From Sorangium cellulosum So ce56 (GTDB lineage: Bacteria; Myxococcota_A; Polyangia; Polyangiales; Polyangiaceae): a stretch of 64,000 nucleotides of DNA. This document shows, piece by piece, positions 48,822-57,644 of the stretch. Under the pieces are notes generated by a model, which was not told the DNA's origin, did no database searches, and saw nothing but the letters and a program-made list of their open reading frames with translations. The translations under genes were made by a program, and so were the position numbers. The number at the start of each line of letters is the position of its first letter. Within the stretch, counting starts at the first letter, position 1. Location of the stretch: assembly GCF_000067165.1 (NCBI RefSeq), contig NC_010162.1:2604001-2668000 (forward strand), in the 5' to 3' direction.

Positions 48822-48924
48822 GCGATCAGGCGGACGGGCAGCGGGTATGACCCGCTGGTCCTCTGGCTCCGCGGCGCTCGTCCGTGTCTCGCCTACCGAG
48901 GCGCGGGCGAGGGCCGCCCCATCA

Positions 48925-51900
48925 ATGAGTCACGAATTTGACGGGAGTCGTTTCATCATGAACAGCAAGATCAAGGCTCTGGACGAGAACACTTCGCAGC
49001 GGTTCGACTGGGCCGATCGCCACCGCAGCATCGAGCGACGGGAGCAGTGGTTCTATCTGGACAGGTCGCGCGACGATCGTGAGTTCTCCGGCTTCATGGA
49101 TCGCGCGCGCAGCCACAAGCGCAGGATGATCGGCGAGCAGCGCGAGACGGCTCGCGATCTCGCCGGCTATGGTCCGGCCGGGGCCGGATCGCCCTGGTAC
49201 AACATCGGACCCCGCAACGTCAATGGACGCGTCAAGAGCCTGGCGGTCCATCCCACCAACGCGAACATCGTCTATGCGGGCGCCGCGAGCGGCGGCGTGT
49301 GGAAGAGCACGGACGGCGGCCAGTCGTGGCGTGCGCTGTGGGACGAGCAAGAGACGCTGGTCATCGGCTCGATCGCCGTGGCCCAGAGCGCGCCCGATAC
49401 CGTCTACGTCGGCACCGGCGAGTGGACCCCCGGGTATGCTGCCGCGGGCCCCGGCGAGGGGGTCTATGTCTCCACCGACGGCGGAGCTACCTGGGCGCGG
49501 CGCGCCGCGGTGCTGGCCCGCCGCGTCGCGCGGGTGCTGGTCTCTCCCACGACGGCCACGACGGTCTACGTGGCGGGGGACCAGGGTTTCGAGCGCTCGA
49601 CCGACTCGGGCACCAGCTGGGCCACGCTGCGCGCCGGGCAGATCTCCGATGCCGTCATCGATCCTACCAACGCGGACGTGATCTACATCGCCGTGCGCAA
49701 CGACGGCATCTACAAGAGCACCGATGGCGGGGGCACCTGGAATCTGCTCGGCAACGGGCCCACGGGCGCGTCTGCCGACTGGCTCAAGCTGGCCCTGGGG
49801 ACGAGCGGCGCGCACGGCACCGAATTCGTGGCCGCCAAGCGCTCCGGAGCTCTGTACACGAGCACGGACGGCGGCGCGACGTGGACCGCGCTCGCCGGTA
49901 GCCACGGGTCGGCCCCGCACCATACCTGGGCCAACCTGCTGGCGGTCGCCCCTGACGACGAGGCCATCTTGCTCGCAGGCGGCGTCTCGGCCCAGCGCAC
50001 GGCCGACGGCGGCGCCACATGGTCCAACCTCGGCGTCCTGCACGCCGACCATCACATCGCCGTGTTCGCACCGTCAAACACCAGCGTCGTGTATGCATGC
50101 AACGATGGCGGGCTCTATCGCTCCACCGACAAGGGCGCGACATGGAAGAAGGCCAGCGACGGCATGGTCGTGACCCAGTTCTACGACGTGGGCGTATGGG
50201 AGACCATCAGCACGGTGGTAGGGGGCGGAACCCAGGACCAGGGGACCACGATGACCACGGGAGGCCTGACGTGGCGACACATCCAGAACACGCACGACGG
50301 CGGGTATTTCGTGATCAGCCCCACTGACCCGCGCACGATGTACGAAGAGTACCAAAACACCGTGATCCACAAGTCGACGGACGGCGGCAACACGTGGACC
50401 CTCAAGACGGGAGGACTGGTGGGGAGCAGCCCGTGGACGGGCGTCATCTGCATGCATCCTACCAACCACTCCATCCTCTACACCGGGACGGATCGCGTGT
50501 TTCGCACCACGGACGGCTGCGCCACGGACTGGGCGCAGTCGAGCCAGAGCCTGGCCGGCTCGGTGACGAGCATCGCGGTCGCAAAGTCCAACCCGAGCCG
50601 GGTTTACGCGGCCGCGGGCGGCCACATCTACCGCAGTGACGATGGAGGCGCGACGAACCCGTGGACGGACAGGACGAGCGCCGCGCTGCCGAGCGGCCGG
50701 ACGCTGCGTGACATTGCGGTCTCGGCCACGAACGCCGACCGCGTGCTGGTCTGTTACGGCGGGGTGTCGGGAAGCCCGGCCGCGAGCCACGTGTTCCTGT
50801 CCACCGATGGCGGGACCACCTGGGCCGACGTCAGCGGAAATCTGCCCAACATCAACACGAGCGCCGTCGCGTTCGACCCCAACGCCGCCGATACCTTCTA
50901 CGTGGGCAACGACGTCGGCGTGTTCCGCACGACCGACGCGGGGGCCACCTGGATCGCGTACGACAACGGAATGCCGAATGTCATCGTCACCGACCTGGCG
51001 GTCGACGCGGAGGACAATCGACTGTATGCGGCCACCTTCGGGCGAGGCATGTACAAGCTCGACATCACCCCATCGGCGTCGAGGCCCGCGGTCGACCTGT
51101 ACCTGCGCGACAGCGTGCTGGACACGGGGGAGCGCTCGCCGTCACCGTCGGGCCACCCGAACCCGGCCGATGGCGGCGATACGGTCCACTTCTGGGAGAG
51201 CCCGGACATCAAGGTCGAGGTCACGCCTTATTACGCGCCGGACGCGGTGTTCGACGGCGTCGAGTTCGACGAGGAGGTCGCGCACGACGATCCCATTCGC
51301 GGCCAGGTGGCCCGCTTTTACCTGCAAGTCCACAACCGGGGGTATGAGAACGCCACCAATGTCCGGGTGCGCGCCTTCTTCGCCGATGCCTCCCTGGGCC
51401 TCCCGGCGCTGCCGAACGCGCTGACACCACCCAACTTCGATCTCGCCTCCACGGTCGACTGGAAGCCCGTGGGGGCGGCGAAGACCATCGCGGTGCTGGA
51501 GCCCAATCGACCGGTCGTGGTCTCGTGGGACTGGGAGGTGCCGGCCACGACGGCCACCCATAGCTGCCTCCTGGCGGTGGTGTCGTCGAACGAGGATCCG
51601 ATCACGACCGCCGAGACGAACGCCGACACCCTGGTCCGCAGCGAGAAGCGCGTGTGCCTCAAGAACCTGCACGTGATCGACAGCCCTGGTCCGCGGCCAG
51701 CGCAGTCGCTCGTGACGGTCAAGCTCCACAACGCCGAGAATCGAAAGAGCATCGTCGACCTCGTCGTCAAACCGGAGGGGCTCGGGGTCCGCGGCGTCCT
51801 GGGCGTGTTGCTCGAGCGGGTGAGCTTCGTCGATCCCGTGGGCGCCCTGGTGAATGCCACCAAGATCCCGCTGCAGGACGGTGAGAATGTGGGCGAGTGG

Positions 51901-52620
51901 TACCGGAAGCCCGGCGACCGCGTGAAGCTGGATCGCACCGAGCTCCTCAAGCGGCTCGACCGGACCGTGCTCTACGATCTCGACCCGACCCGCACCTCGG
52001 AGATCCGAGGGATCGAGCTCGGGGCGGGGCAGACGATGCAGGCCGTGATCTCCTGCAAGGGTACGCACAAGATCCCTTATGGCGCCACCCAGCGGTTTGC
52101 CGTGATGCAGCGCCAGAACGGCAAGATCGTGGGCGGAAGCACCTTCGAGATCCGCCTGCGGCGGGCCAAGGCGCTGCACCCGGTGTCTCGGATCCGCATC
52201 ATCCTCGAGCGAGTTCGGATCCTGGACGACCAGGATCCCTGGCTGAAGGGCCGGGGCGAGATGAGCTTTCGTTGTTGTGTGACGCTCGGCTCGGGGGCTG
52301 GCCGGCGCCACACGGCACGGCTGCCCGAGGCCGGCGTGGTGAAGATCTCGGACCAGCCAGGCCGCAACGAGCACCGCTTCGACGCCTGCATCTTCGACGG
52401 TTATGTGGCCGAAGCTGACGCCATGCTCCTGGAGGTCTTCCCCACCGAGCACGACTGGCTCGATCGTGACGACCCTCTGTGTGCCTATCGCCGCCAGTTC
52501 AGCCAGCCGCCCGAGACGTGGGTCGGGAACTATCGCCCCAACGACGAGGGTCCAGGTGACGCCGAGCGCCGCCCGGGCTGGGAGCTCGACTACCGCATCG
52601 AGTCCCTCCCTCTGAGGTAG
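48925..52620 (+). CDS. Asp-box beta-propeller protein (BNR/VPS10/sialidase-like)
   Basis: A 1231-residue protein with at least nine Asp-box motifs of the form S-x-D-G-G-x-T-W (e.g. KSTDGGQSW, VSTDGGATW, KSTDGGGTW, RTADGGATW, RSTDKGATW, KSTDGGNTW, LSTDGGTTW), forming propellers of the VPS10/xyloglucanase type (about 85-720). A C-terminal region (about 760-1231) has beta-sandwich segments (CARDB-like) and a final unassigned domain. There is no signal peptide; the N-terminus is charged and helical (SKIKALDENTSQRFDWADRHRSIERREQWFYLDRSRDD). Starts ATG 48925 or 48958. The enzyme-active residues of sialidases are not evident; a binding or scaffold role is as likely. Confidence 0.88.
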   Translation: MSHEFDGSRFIMNSKIKALDENTSQRFDWADRHRSIERREQWFYLDRSRDDREFSGFMDRARSHKRRMIGEQRETARDLAGYGPAGAGSPWYNIGPRNVNGRVKSLAVHPTNANIVYAGAASGGVWKSTDGGQSWRALWDEQETLVIGSIAVAQSAPDTVYVGTGEWTPGYAAAGPGEGVYVSTDGGATWARRAAVLARRVARVLVSPTTATTVYVAGDQGFERSTDSGTSWATLRAGQISDAVIDPTNADVIYIAVRNDGIYKSTDGGGTWNLLGNGPTGASADWLKLALGTSGAHGTEFVAAKRSGALYTSTDGGATWTALAGSHGSAPHHTWANLLAVAPDDEAILLAGGVSAQRTADGGATWSNLGVLHADHHIAVFAPSNTSVVYACNDGGLYRSTDKGATWKKASDGMVVTQFYDVGVWETISTVVGGGTQDQGTTMTTGGLTWRHIQNTHDGGYFVISPTDPRTMYEEYQNTVIHKSTDGGNTWTLKTGGLVGSSPWTGVICMHPTNHSILYTGTDRVFRTTDGCATDWAQSSQSLAGSVTSIAVAKSNPSRVYAAAGGHIYRSDDGGATNPWTDRTSAALPSGRTLRDIAVSATNADRVLVCYGGVSGSPAASHVFLSTDGGTTWADVSGNLPNINTSAVAFDPNAADTFYVGNDVGVFRTTDAGATWIAYDNGMPNVIVTDLAVDAEDNRLYAATFGRGMYKLDITPSASRPAVDLYLRDSVLDTGERSPSPSGHPNPADGGDTVHFWESPDIKVEVTPYYAPDAVFDGVEFDEEVAHDDPIRGQVARFYLQVHNRGYENATNVRVRAFFADASLGLPALPNALTPPNFDLASTVDWKPVGAAKTIAVLEPNRPVVVSWDWEVPATTATHSCLLAVVSSNEDPITTAETNADTLVRSEKRVCLKNLHVIDSPGPRPAQSLVTVKLHNAENRKSIVDLVVKPEGLGVRGVLGVLLERVSFVDPVGALVNATKIPLQDGENVGEWYRKPGDRVKLDRTELLKRLDRTVLYDLDPTRTSEIRGIELGAGQTMQAVISCKGTHKIPYGATQRFAVMQRQNGKIVGGSTFEIRLRRAKALHPVSRIRIILERVRILDDQDPWLKGRGEMSFRCCVTLGSGAGRRHTARLPEAGVVKISDQPGRNEHRFDACIFDGYVAEADAMLLEVFPTEHDWLDRDDPLCAYRRQFSQPPETWVGNYRPNDEGPGDAERRPGWELDYRIESLPLR

Positions 52621-52911
52621 GCCGCGAGGAGGCGAAGGTCGAGGGCGCCGGGCCCCGCCCCAGAGACTGGGATCGGCGAGGGGCGTCACGGAGGCATCCG
52701 TTCGTAGGCGTTGCGCGCCCTCTTGGCCCCGCTGGCAGGTCGGACCAGCCCGAGCCGCTTGACGACCGGCGTTCCTGGTTTACATTGAGCTCCGCTGCTG
52801 CGGTGTGCGACCCCCTCGTTCGCGCACCGGGTCCAAATCGGGGGAGAGTGAGCCGCGGCCCCGTCGCGTGATCGCGCCGGCCGCGTGCGTCTTCGTGGAT
52901 TGGACAGCAGC

Positions 52912-54474
52912 ATGGTTGGCAAATTGCATCTCGATGCGGTGGTGCGTCGCCTGGATGGCGCGACGGCCCGCATCGACAATCCGTTCGGTATTCCGATCAC
53001 CCTCGTGGCCAGGGAGGATGTCGTCGTCGAGGCCGACGGCATCGAGGAGCTCCTCCGGTTCGCCTCGCTTGAAGGCACGCTCCGCGATCTTCAGACCTGG
53101 GAGAAGGCCGGCAGGATTGCCCCGTTCTGGGGCGGCACGGCCGGCGAGATCCGCTCCATCGTGCTCACGCCCGACTTTCACAAGGGCGCGGGCATCCCCG
53201 TGGGCACCGTCGTGGATGCCCGCGGGTTCGTGGTGCCGCAGGCCGTCGGCAACGACGTGTGTTGCGGCATGCGCCTGCTCGCGACGGACGTGGACCGGGA
53301 CGAGCTCGCGCCGCACATCGGCGCCCTGAAGCAGCGGCTCCGCGCGATCTTCTTCCAGGGCCAGCGCGATATCCCCATGTCGCCGCGCCAGCGCGCGGCG
53401 ATGCTCCGTGACGGCCTGTCCGGGCTGCATGAGACGGCGGCGGACAACGCCCGCACCGGCCTGTGGGCCCACTATGATCCTCGCGCCCAGCGCGCGGATC
53501 TCGATCGCGTGCACTTCCACGGCGGGCTCCCCGCGCGTGGGACGTTCGCGTTCGACGCGTACATCCAGGCGTCGGGCCGCGCGGACGGGCGTGACATCCA
53601 GATCGGCACGGTCGGCGGCGGCAACCATTTCGTCGAGATACAGGCCGTCGACGAGCTGGTGGACGGCGCGACGGCGCGCTCGTTCGGGCTCTCGAAGAAC
53701 GCCGTCACGATCATGGCCCATGCGGGCTCCGTCGGGCTCGGACACGCGGTCGGCGGCTATTTCAACGAGCGCGCCCGCGCGCTGTACCCCGCGGGGGTGC
53801 CCCATCCGGCGCACGGCTTCTATGTGCTGCCGGCGGTGGGCCCCCACGCCCACGAGGCCTCCGTCTACCTCGACGCGATGCGGAACGCCGCGAACTTCGC
53901 GTTCGCGAACCGCCTCTTCCTGGGCCTCATGGTGGTGCGGGCGATGCGGGAGGTCCTTGGCCGTCACGTCACGAGCACGCTCGTGTACGACGCGCCGCAC
54001 AACCTCATCTGGGAGCCCGACGGGGCCGAGCCGCGCTACCTGCACCGCAAGGGCGCGACGCCCGCCGGGGGACCCGATGGCGAGGGCGGAGCGTTCTCGT
54101 ACACCGGTGACCCGGTGATCATCCCCGGCTCGATGGGCGACTCGAGCTGGGTGCTCGCGGGCGCAGGGCACGCGGCGCTGCTCGCGAGCGCGTGCCACGG
54201 CGCGGGCCGCAGCCTCACGCGCGGCCGCTCCGCGCACGCGGACGAGGACGTCTACCGGCGCGCGGTCGAGAAGCTGCACGTCGTGACGCCGCTCGACCCC
54301 GACGCGCCTCACGTGCGGCGGCGGCGCGACATCCTCGCGAAGTACCACCAGCGGATGAAGGAGGAGGCGCCGTATGCCTACAAGCCCATCACGCCGGTGG
54401 TGCGCTCCGTCGAGGAGGCGGGGATCGCGCGGCGCGTGGCGCGCCTCTGGCCGCTCGTCACGGTCAAGGGATGA
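52912..54474 (+). CDS. rtcB: RtcB family RNA-splicing ligase
   Basis: A 520-residue protein with RtcB motifs: GNDVCCGMR (Mn ligands, 113-121), TVGGGNHF, HAGSVGLGH, GSMGDSSWVL and the guanylated-histidine motif CHGAGRSLTR. RtcB joins 2',3'-cyclic phosphate or 3'-phosphate ends to 5'-OH RNA ends with GTP and Mn2+. The sequence differs from E. coli RtcB at several positions (VGNDVCCG instead of VGVDIGCG; DAPHNL), indicating a divergent paralogue; several RtcB paralogues are known in Myxococcus. ATG 52912 is the likely start. No archease or RtcR gene is adjacent. The kptA gene is 7.4 kb away. Confidence 0.92.
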   Translation: MVGKLHLDAVVRRLDGATARIDNPFGIPITLVAREDVVVEADGIEELLRFASLEGTLRDLQTWEKAGRIAPFWGGTAGEIRSIVLTPDFHKGAGIPVGTVVDARGFVVPQAVGNDVCCGMRLLATDVDRDELAPHIGALKQRLRAIFFQGQRDIPMSPRQRAAMLRDGLSGLHETAADNARTGLWAHYDPRAQRADLDRVHFHGGLPARGTFAFDAYIQASGRADGRDIQIGTVGGGNHFVEIQAVDELVDGATARSFGLSKNAVTIMAHAGSVGLGHAVGGYFNERARALYPAGVPHPAHGFYVLPAVGPHAHEASVYLDAMRNAANFAFANRLFLGLMVVRAMREVLGRHVTSTLVYDAPHNLIWEPDGAEPRYLHRKGATPAGGPDGEGGAFSYTGDPVIIPGSMGDSSWVLAGAGHAALLASACHGAGRSLTRGRSAHADEDVYRRAVEKLHVVTPLDPDAPHVRRRRDILAKYHQRMKEEAPYAYKPITPVVRSVEEAGIARRVARLWPLVTVKG

Positions 54475-54552
54475 GGGCACGAGCCGGACGACCGCTCCGC
54501 CCGCGAGCGGGCGGCTGAGGTGCGCCGGCTCCTGGTTCCACCGGCCGAGCGC

Positions 54553-56253
54553 CTACCGGCGCCGACGCCCAAGAACGAGCGCAGAAGCGGCCAGCCAGAG
54601 AGCGGCGGCGAGTCCGCCGCCCCCGGTGCTCGCGCCCGCCCGGCAAGCGCACGAGCCGTCCGAGTCGTCGCCGGTCGCGTCGTTCCCACCGGAGGGTCCG
54701 GCGCTGCCGCCGTTGCCCGAGCCGGCGGAGGCGGTCGTTCCGCCGGTGCCTCCGGTGACCGAGCCGCCGCTGCCCGAGGTCGTGGCCCCGGCGTCGGCGC
54801 TGCCGCCGGTGCCCGAGGGCGCGCCCCCGGCGCCGTCGCTGCCACCGCTGCCGCCCGCTCCCTGGTCCGAGCCGCCGGCACCGCCTCCGCCGCCGTCGCC
54901 CCCGTCGCCCGGCATGGTGGGTCCGGTGAACCGCCACCAGTTGAACTTGAAGAGGTCGCCGCCGCCACCGACGAACTTCAGGAACAGGTCGTGTTTCCCG
55001 CTGCCCCCGCTGACCGCGCAGGTCTTGGTGGTCCAGGACGACGCGCCCGAGACGTCGCACGTCCCGAGCAGCGTGCCGTTCTGGCTGTCGAGGCGGAGCT
55101 CGATCTTCGCGTCGCTGGCTGCGGACGACACCCGAGCCTCGAAGGACGTCACGCCGTCCAGGAAGTCGACGTTCTTCACCTTGATGTAGTCGCCGTTGCT
55201 GATGGACGAGACGTTCATGCCGGCGCCGGTGTCGGTGCACACCTCGGTCTTGAGCCCGGACGAGAAGGCGATGGTCTCGGCCTCGACTTGCTTGAACGGA
55301 TCCAGCGTGGCGATGGCGGGCGGTCCATTCGTGGACATCGTGAGAGCCGGAATGCTGCCGTCGGCGCCGTACGTGAACTCCTCCACGCAGACCGAGCGCT
55401 TGAAGTCACCGCCGCCCGGCAGTGCGCTGTTGTGATAGAAAAAGTACGAGTGCCCCTTGTAGTCGACGATGCCGGCGTGATTGGTGTAGGTGCGGCCAGC
55501 GCCCATGATGTCGCCGCGGAAGGTCCAGGGCCCGGTCGGACTGTTGCTGGTCGCGTAGCTGATCTTCTCGGTCCCGGCGATGGCGGCGTAGACGAGGTAG
55601 TACAGCGACCCTCGCTTGTGGAGCCACGGCCCCTCGGTGAAGCCGTTCAACGGCACCTCGGTGATGCTTCCCGAGGTGCTGATCATGTCCGAGTTCAGCT
55701 TCACGTGCCGGAGCTTGGCATTCCCCCAGTACATGTGGGCCTGTCCATCGTCGTCGACGAACACCGTCGGGTCGATGTTGCCGCCTCCGGGCGCCACGGC
55801 CAGCTCCTTTCCCAGCGGATCCATGAACGGGCCTGCCACATTGTCCGATACGCCAACGCCGATCTTCGCGCCGGTGTTGTTGTTCAGCGGCACGTACAGA
55901 TAGTACTTGCCGTTCCTGGCGATACCCTGCGGCGCCCACGCACTGTCGGTTCCCCACTTGAAGCTCTTGTAGCTCGCCACCGAGCCGTGGTCCCTCCAGT
56001 TGACCATGTCCGTGGTGGAGTAGAGCCTCCAGTCGTTCATGGTGTAGAAGTTGTTCACCGAGACGTCCTCGTCGTGGGACGTGTAGAGGTACAACGTGCC
56101 TTCGTGCACCATGGGGGCGGGGTCGGCCGTGTAGAAGGTCTGCACGATCGGGTTGTCCGCCCGAGCGGGGGAGGGGATCGCGGCGACGAGGCCCAGCGCC
56201 ATCGCCGACAGGGTCATTCTTCTTGCTCGGTAGAACGTTGTATTTAAGCGCAC
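54553..56253 (-). CDS. Secreted GH43 glycosidase with CBM6 and MYXO-CTERM sorting tail
   Basis: A 566-residue protein from GTG 56253 (AGAGGA six bases upstream). It has a Sec signal (MTLSAMALGLVAAIPSPARA), a five-bladed GH43 propeller with candidate catalytic residues in ADPAPMVHEG (Asp), NIDPTVFVDDDG (Asp) and FTEGPWLHKRG (Glu), a CBM6-like carbohydrate-binding domain (FKQVEAETIAFSSGLKTEV ... DGDYIKVKNVDF), a Gly/Ser linker, and a C-terminal CACRAG, hydrophobic helix and RRRR, the layout of MYXO-CTERM surface anchors. It likely degrades arabinan or xylan from the cell surface. A TTGACA promoter with an operator dyad lies about 140 bases upstream. Confidence 0.92.
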   Translation of the reverse strand: MRLNTTFYRARRMTLSAMALGLVAAIPSPARADNPIVQTFYTADPAPMVHEGTLYLYTSHDEDVSVNNFYTMNDWRLYSTTDMVNWRDHGSVASYKSFKWGTDSAWAPQGIARNGKYYLYVPLNNNTGAKIGVGVSDNVAGPFMDPLGKELAVAPGGGNIDPTVFVDDDGQAHMYWGNAKLRHVKLNSDMISTSGSITEVPLNGFTEGPWLHKRGSLYYLVYAAIAGTEKISYATSNSPTGPWTFRGDIMGAGRTYTNHAGIVDYKGHSYFFYHNSALPGGGDFKRSVCVEEFTYGADGSIPALTMSTNGPPAIATLDPFKQVEAETIAFSSGLKTEVCTDTGAGMNVSSISNGDYIKVKNVDFLDGVTSFEARVSSAASDAKIELRLDSQNGTLLGTCDVSGASSWTTKTCAVSGGSGKHDLFLKFVGGGGDLFKFNWWRFTGPTMPGDGGDGGGGGAGGSDQGAGGSGGSDGAGGAPSGTGGSADAGATTSGSGGSVTGGTGGTTASAGSGNGGSAGPSGGNDATGDDSDGSCACRAGASTGGGGLAAALWLAASALVLGRRRR

Positions 56254-56394
56254 GTTGAATCCTCTCGCGAGCGAAATTGCCGGCGCCCCGCACCCCTGGT
56301 GCTGACTCGACGGAGGCGCCATCCAATGAGAGGCAGCCCACGCAAAGGCACGCAGGACGACCCCCCAGGGCAAAGCACAAGTATACCCTTTCGA

Positions 56395-56423
56395 AATGTG
56401 AACGATCACATTCCTGGTGTCAA
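56395..56423 (-). promoter_or_regulatory. Promoter/operator of the GH43 gene (left copy)
   Basis: On the reverse strand TTGACA (56423-56418) is followed after exactly 17 bases by CACATT (56400-56395). The dyad TGTGA-N4-TCACA at 56397-56410 overlaps the spacer and -10. The right copy at 56718-56746 has the same arrangement in the opposite direction, strongly supporting a real promoter with a shared regulator site. Confidence 0.65.
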
Positions 56424-56549
56424 ACCCAATCGACCGGCCCGGGCGGGATCCTCGATCCCGAAGGGAGGACAGCGCTGGCGGGCTCTTCCGGAGCGCCGCG
56501 TCACGGGGGCGGGCGGGCGCCGGACCGCGGTGATCGCAGGCTCGATGCG

Positions 56550-56615
56550 TTCGATGCCCACCTGCGCATGGACGGCTGGCGCTTCGATGCCGGCCTGCGC
56601 ACGGACGGCTGGCGC
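56550..56615. repeat. Two tandem 33-base repeats between the twin promoters
   Basis: Units at 56550-56582 and 56583-56615 agree at 30 of 33 bases; a degenerate third begins at 56616. They lie in the 290-base interval between the divergent promoters, which holds no gene. Confidence 0.75.
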
Positions 56616-56717
56616 TCGATGCCGCAGGCGGCCGGCGCCCCGGATATCGCCTCTTGTGCGCGACGACTCGAGCGCGCGCTCCGGCCAAGAGCTCGCCCCA
56701 TCACCGGCCGATTTGGT

Positions 56718-56746
56718 TTGACGTCGTTCATGTGAACGATCACATT
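56718..56746 (+). promoter_or_regulatory. Promoter/operator of the cytochrome c gene (right copy)
   Basis: TTGACG (56718-56723), 17 bases, CACATT (56741-56746), with the identical 14-base dyad TGTGAACGATCACA at 56731-56744 over the spacer and -10. The cytochrome ATG is 56 bases downstream. It mirrors the left copy at 56395-56423. Confidence 0.65.
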
Positions 56747-56801
56747 TGGGGCTGCGATGGGGTTGTCGAGCTTGCCCTTTGACCGGATCAGGAGACGCCA
56801 G

Positions 56802-57221
56802 ATGTCGATAAGTAGGAAGCTGATGGGGGCCATGATCATGAGCGTCGGCATTGGCTCTGCCGGCGGTTTTGCGGGCGCAGCATGGGCCGCGGGCGCGAAG
56901 GCGGACGTCCCCGCGTCGGTCGCCGAGGGGAAGGATTTTGGCTGCGGCGCAAAAGGACAGAAGGCCTGTCCGATGCAGGGCTGGATGAAGACGGTGATGC
57001 AGTCGGCGACCACGAGCGGCGACGGCGCGAAGATCGCGTCGGCGCTGGACTATGTGGCGTCGAAGCCGCCGCCCGGGATGCCGAAGTGGGTCGCGATATC
57101 GAAGGAAGGCGCGGAGAAGGCCAGGAAGGGCGATATCGACGGCGCCAAGGCGAGCTGCAAGGTCTGCCATGATCTGTACAAGGCGGAGTACAAGGCGAAG
57201 CTCCGTGATGCCGCCTTCTGA
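56802..57221 (+). CDS. Small c-type cytochrome-like protein
   Basis: A 139-residue exported protein: signal peptide (LMGAMIMSVGIGSAGGFAGAAWAA) and a helical domain ending in a heme-binding CKVCH. Two further Cys and Met residues (CGAKGQKACPMQGWMKTVMQ) lie in the first helix and could offer an axial Met ligand. The layout, with one CxxCH close to the C-terminus, recalls cytochrome c'/c556-type four-helix proteins. ATG 56802 has AGGAGA seven bases upstream. It is divergent from the GH43 gene and preceded by a matching promoter with the same operator dyad, so the two genes are probably co-regulated. Confidence 0.85.
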   Translation: MSISRKLMGAMIMSVGIGSAGGFAGAAWAAGAKADVPASVAEGKDFGCGAKGQKACPMQGWMKTVMQSATTSGDGAKIASALDYVASKPPPGMPKWVAISKEGAEKARKGDIDGAKASCKVCHDLYKAEYKAKLRDAAF

Positions 57222-57447
57222 GGCGCCGCGCTCTGCTCTCGCCTTTGTCGAGCGACAGTAAACCTGGCTCCCCCTCCTTCCCGCTGACCCTGAGCCAACG
57301 CTCGAACGCGTGCAGCACGACGCGGGCACGCTCGTGCTGACCCCGAAGCTCGCGGTCCTTCAAACAACGCGCATGCCGCGGGGCCCGAGCTCGCGACCGC
57401 AGCCCGGGACCGGCAGAGCGCCCGCGATGCGCAACCACGCGCGAAGG

Positions 57448-57497
57448 TGAGCGAGGTTTCGCTCAACTCCGCGCGCAAGTGAGCGAGGTTTCGCTCA
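57448..57497. promoter_or_regulatory. Two identical 18-base dyads, 32 bases apart
   Basis: TGAGCGAGGTTTCGCTCA occurs exactly at 57448-57465 and 57480-57497; each is a perfect 7-base inverted repeat around GGTT. The centres are 32 bases, about three helical turns, apart, as expected for cooperative binding of a regulator. They lie 150 bases before the 57645 gene. Confidence 0.55.
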
Positions 57498-57644
57498 GTC
57501 CCCATCGCGACGAAGGAGGCAGCGTCACAGGCAGGCGTCCGGCGGCCCCGGCCCCCTGCGAATGGCCCGAGGATGCGGGGGGTTGATGCGCGGGCACCCG
57601 CCTTGCTCTGAGGGAGCAGCGAACCTTCACAAGGAGCTGCTCAG

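Noticed and set aside
48622..48924. N-terminal extension of the Asp-box protein
   Set aside because: The upstream part of the frame is the shadow of the Cys-rich lipoprotein gene and is not protein-like.
56395..56746. Miniature inverted-repeat transposable element
   Set aside because: The ends are inverted repeats, but no target-site duplication is seen and each repeat is a promoter/operator correctly placed before a divergent gene.
57222..57505. Reverse-strand gene ending near the twin dyads
   Set aside because: The frame overlaps the cytochrome gene, is Arg/Ser/Ala-rich, and has no start signal; it is a shadow.
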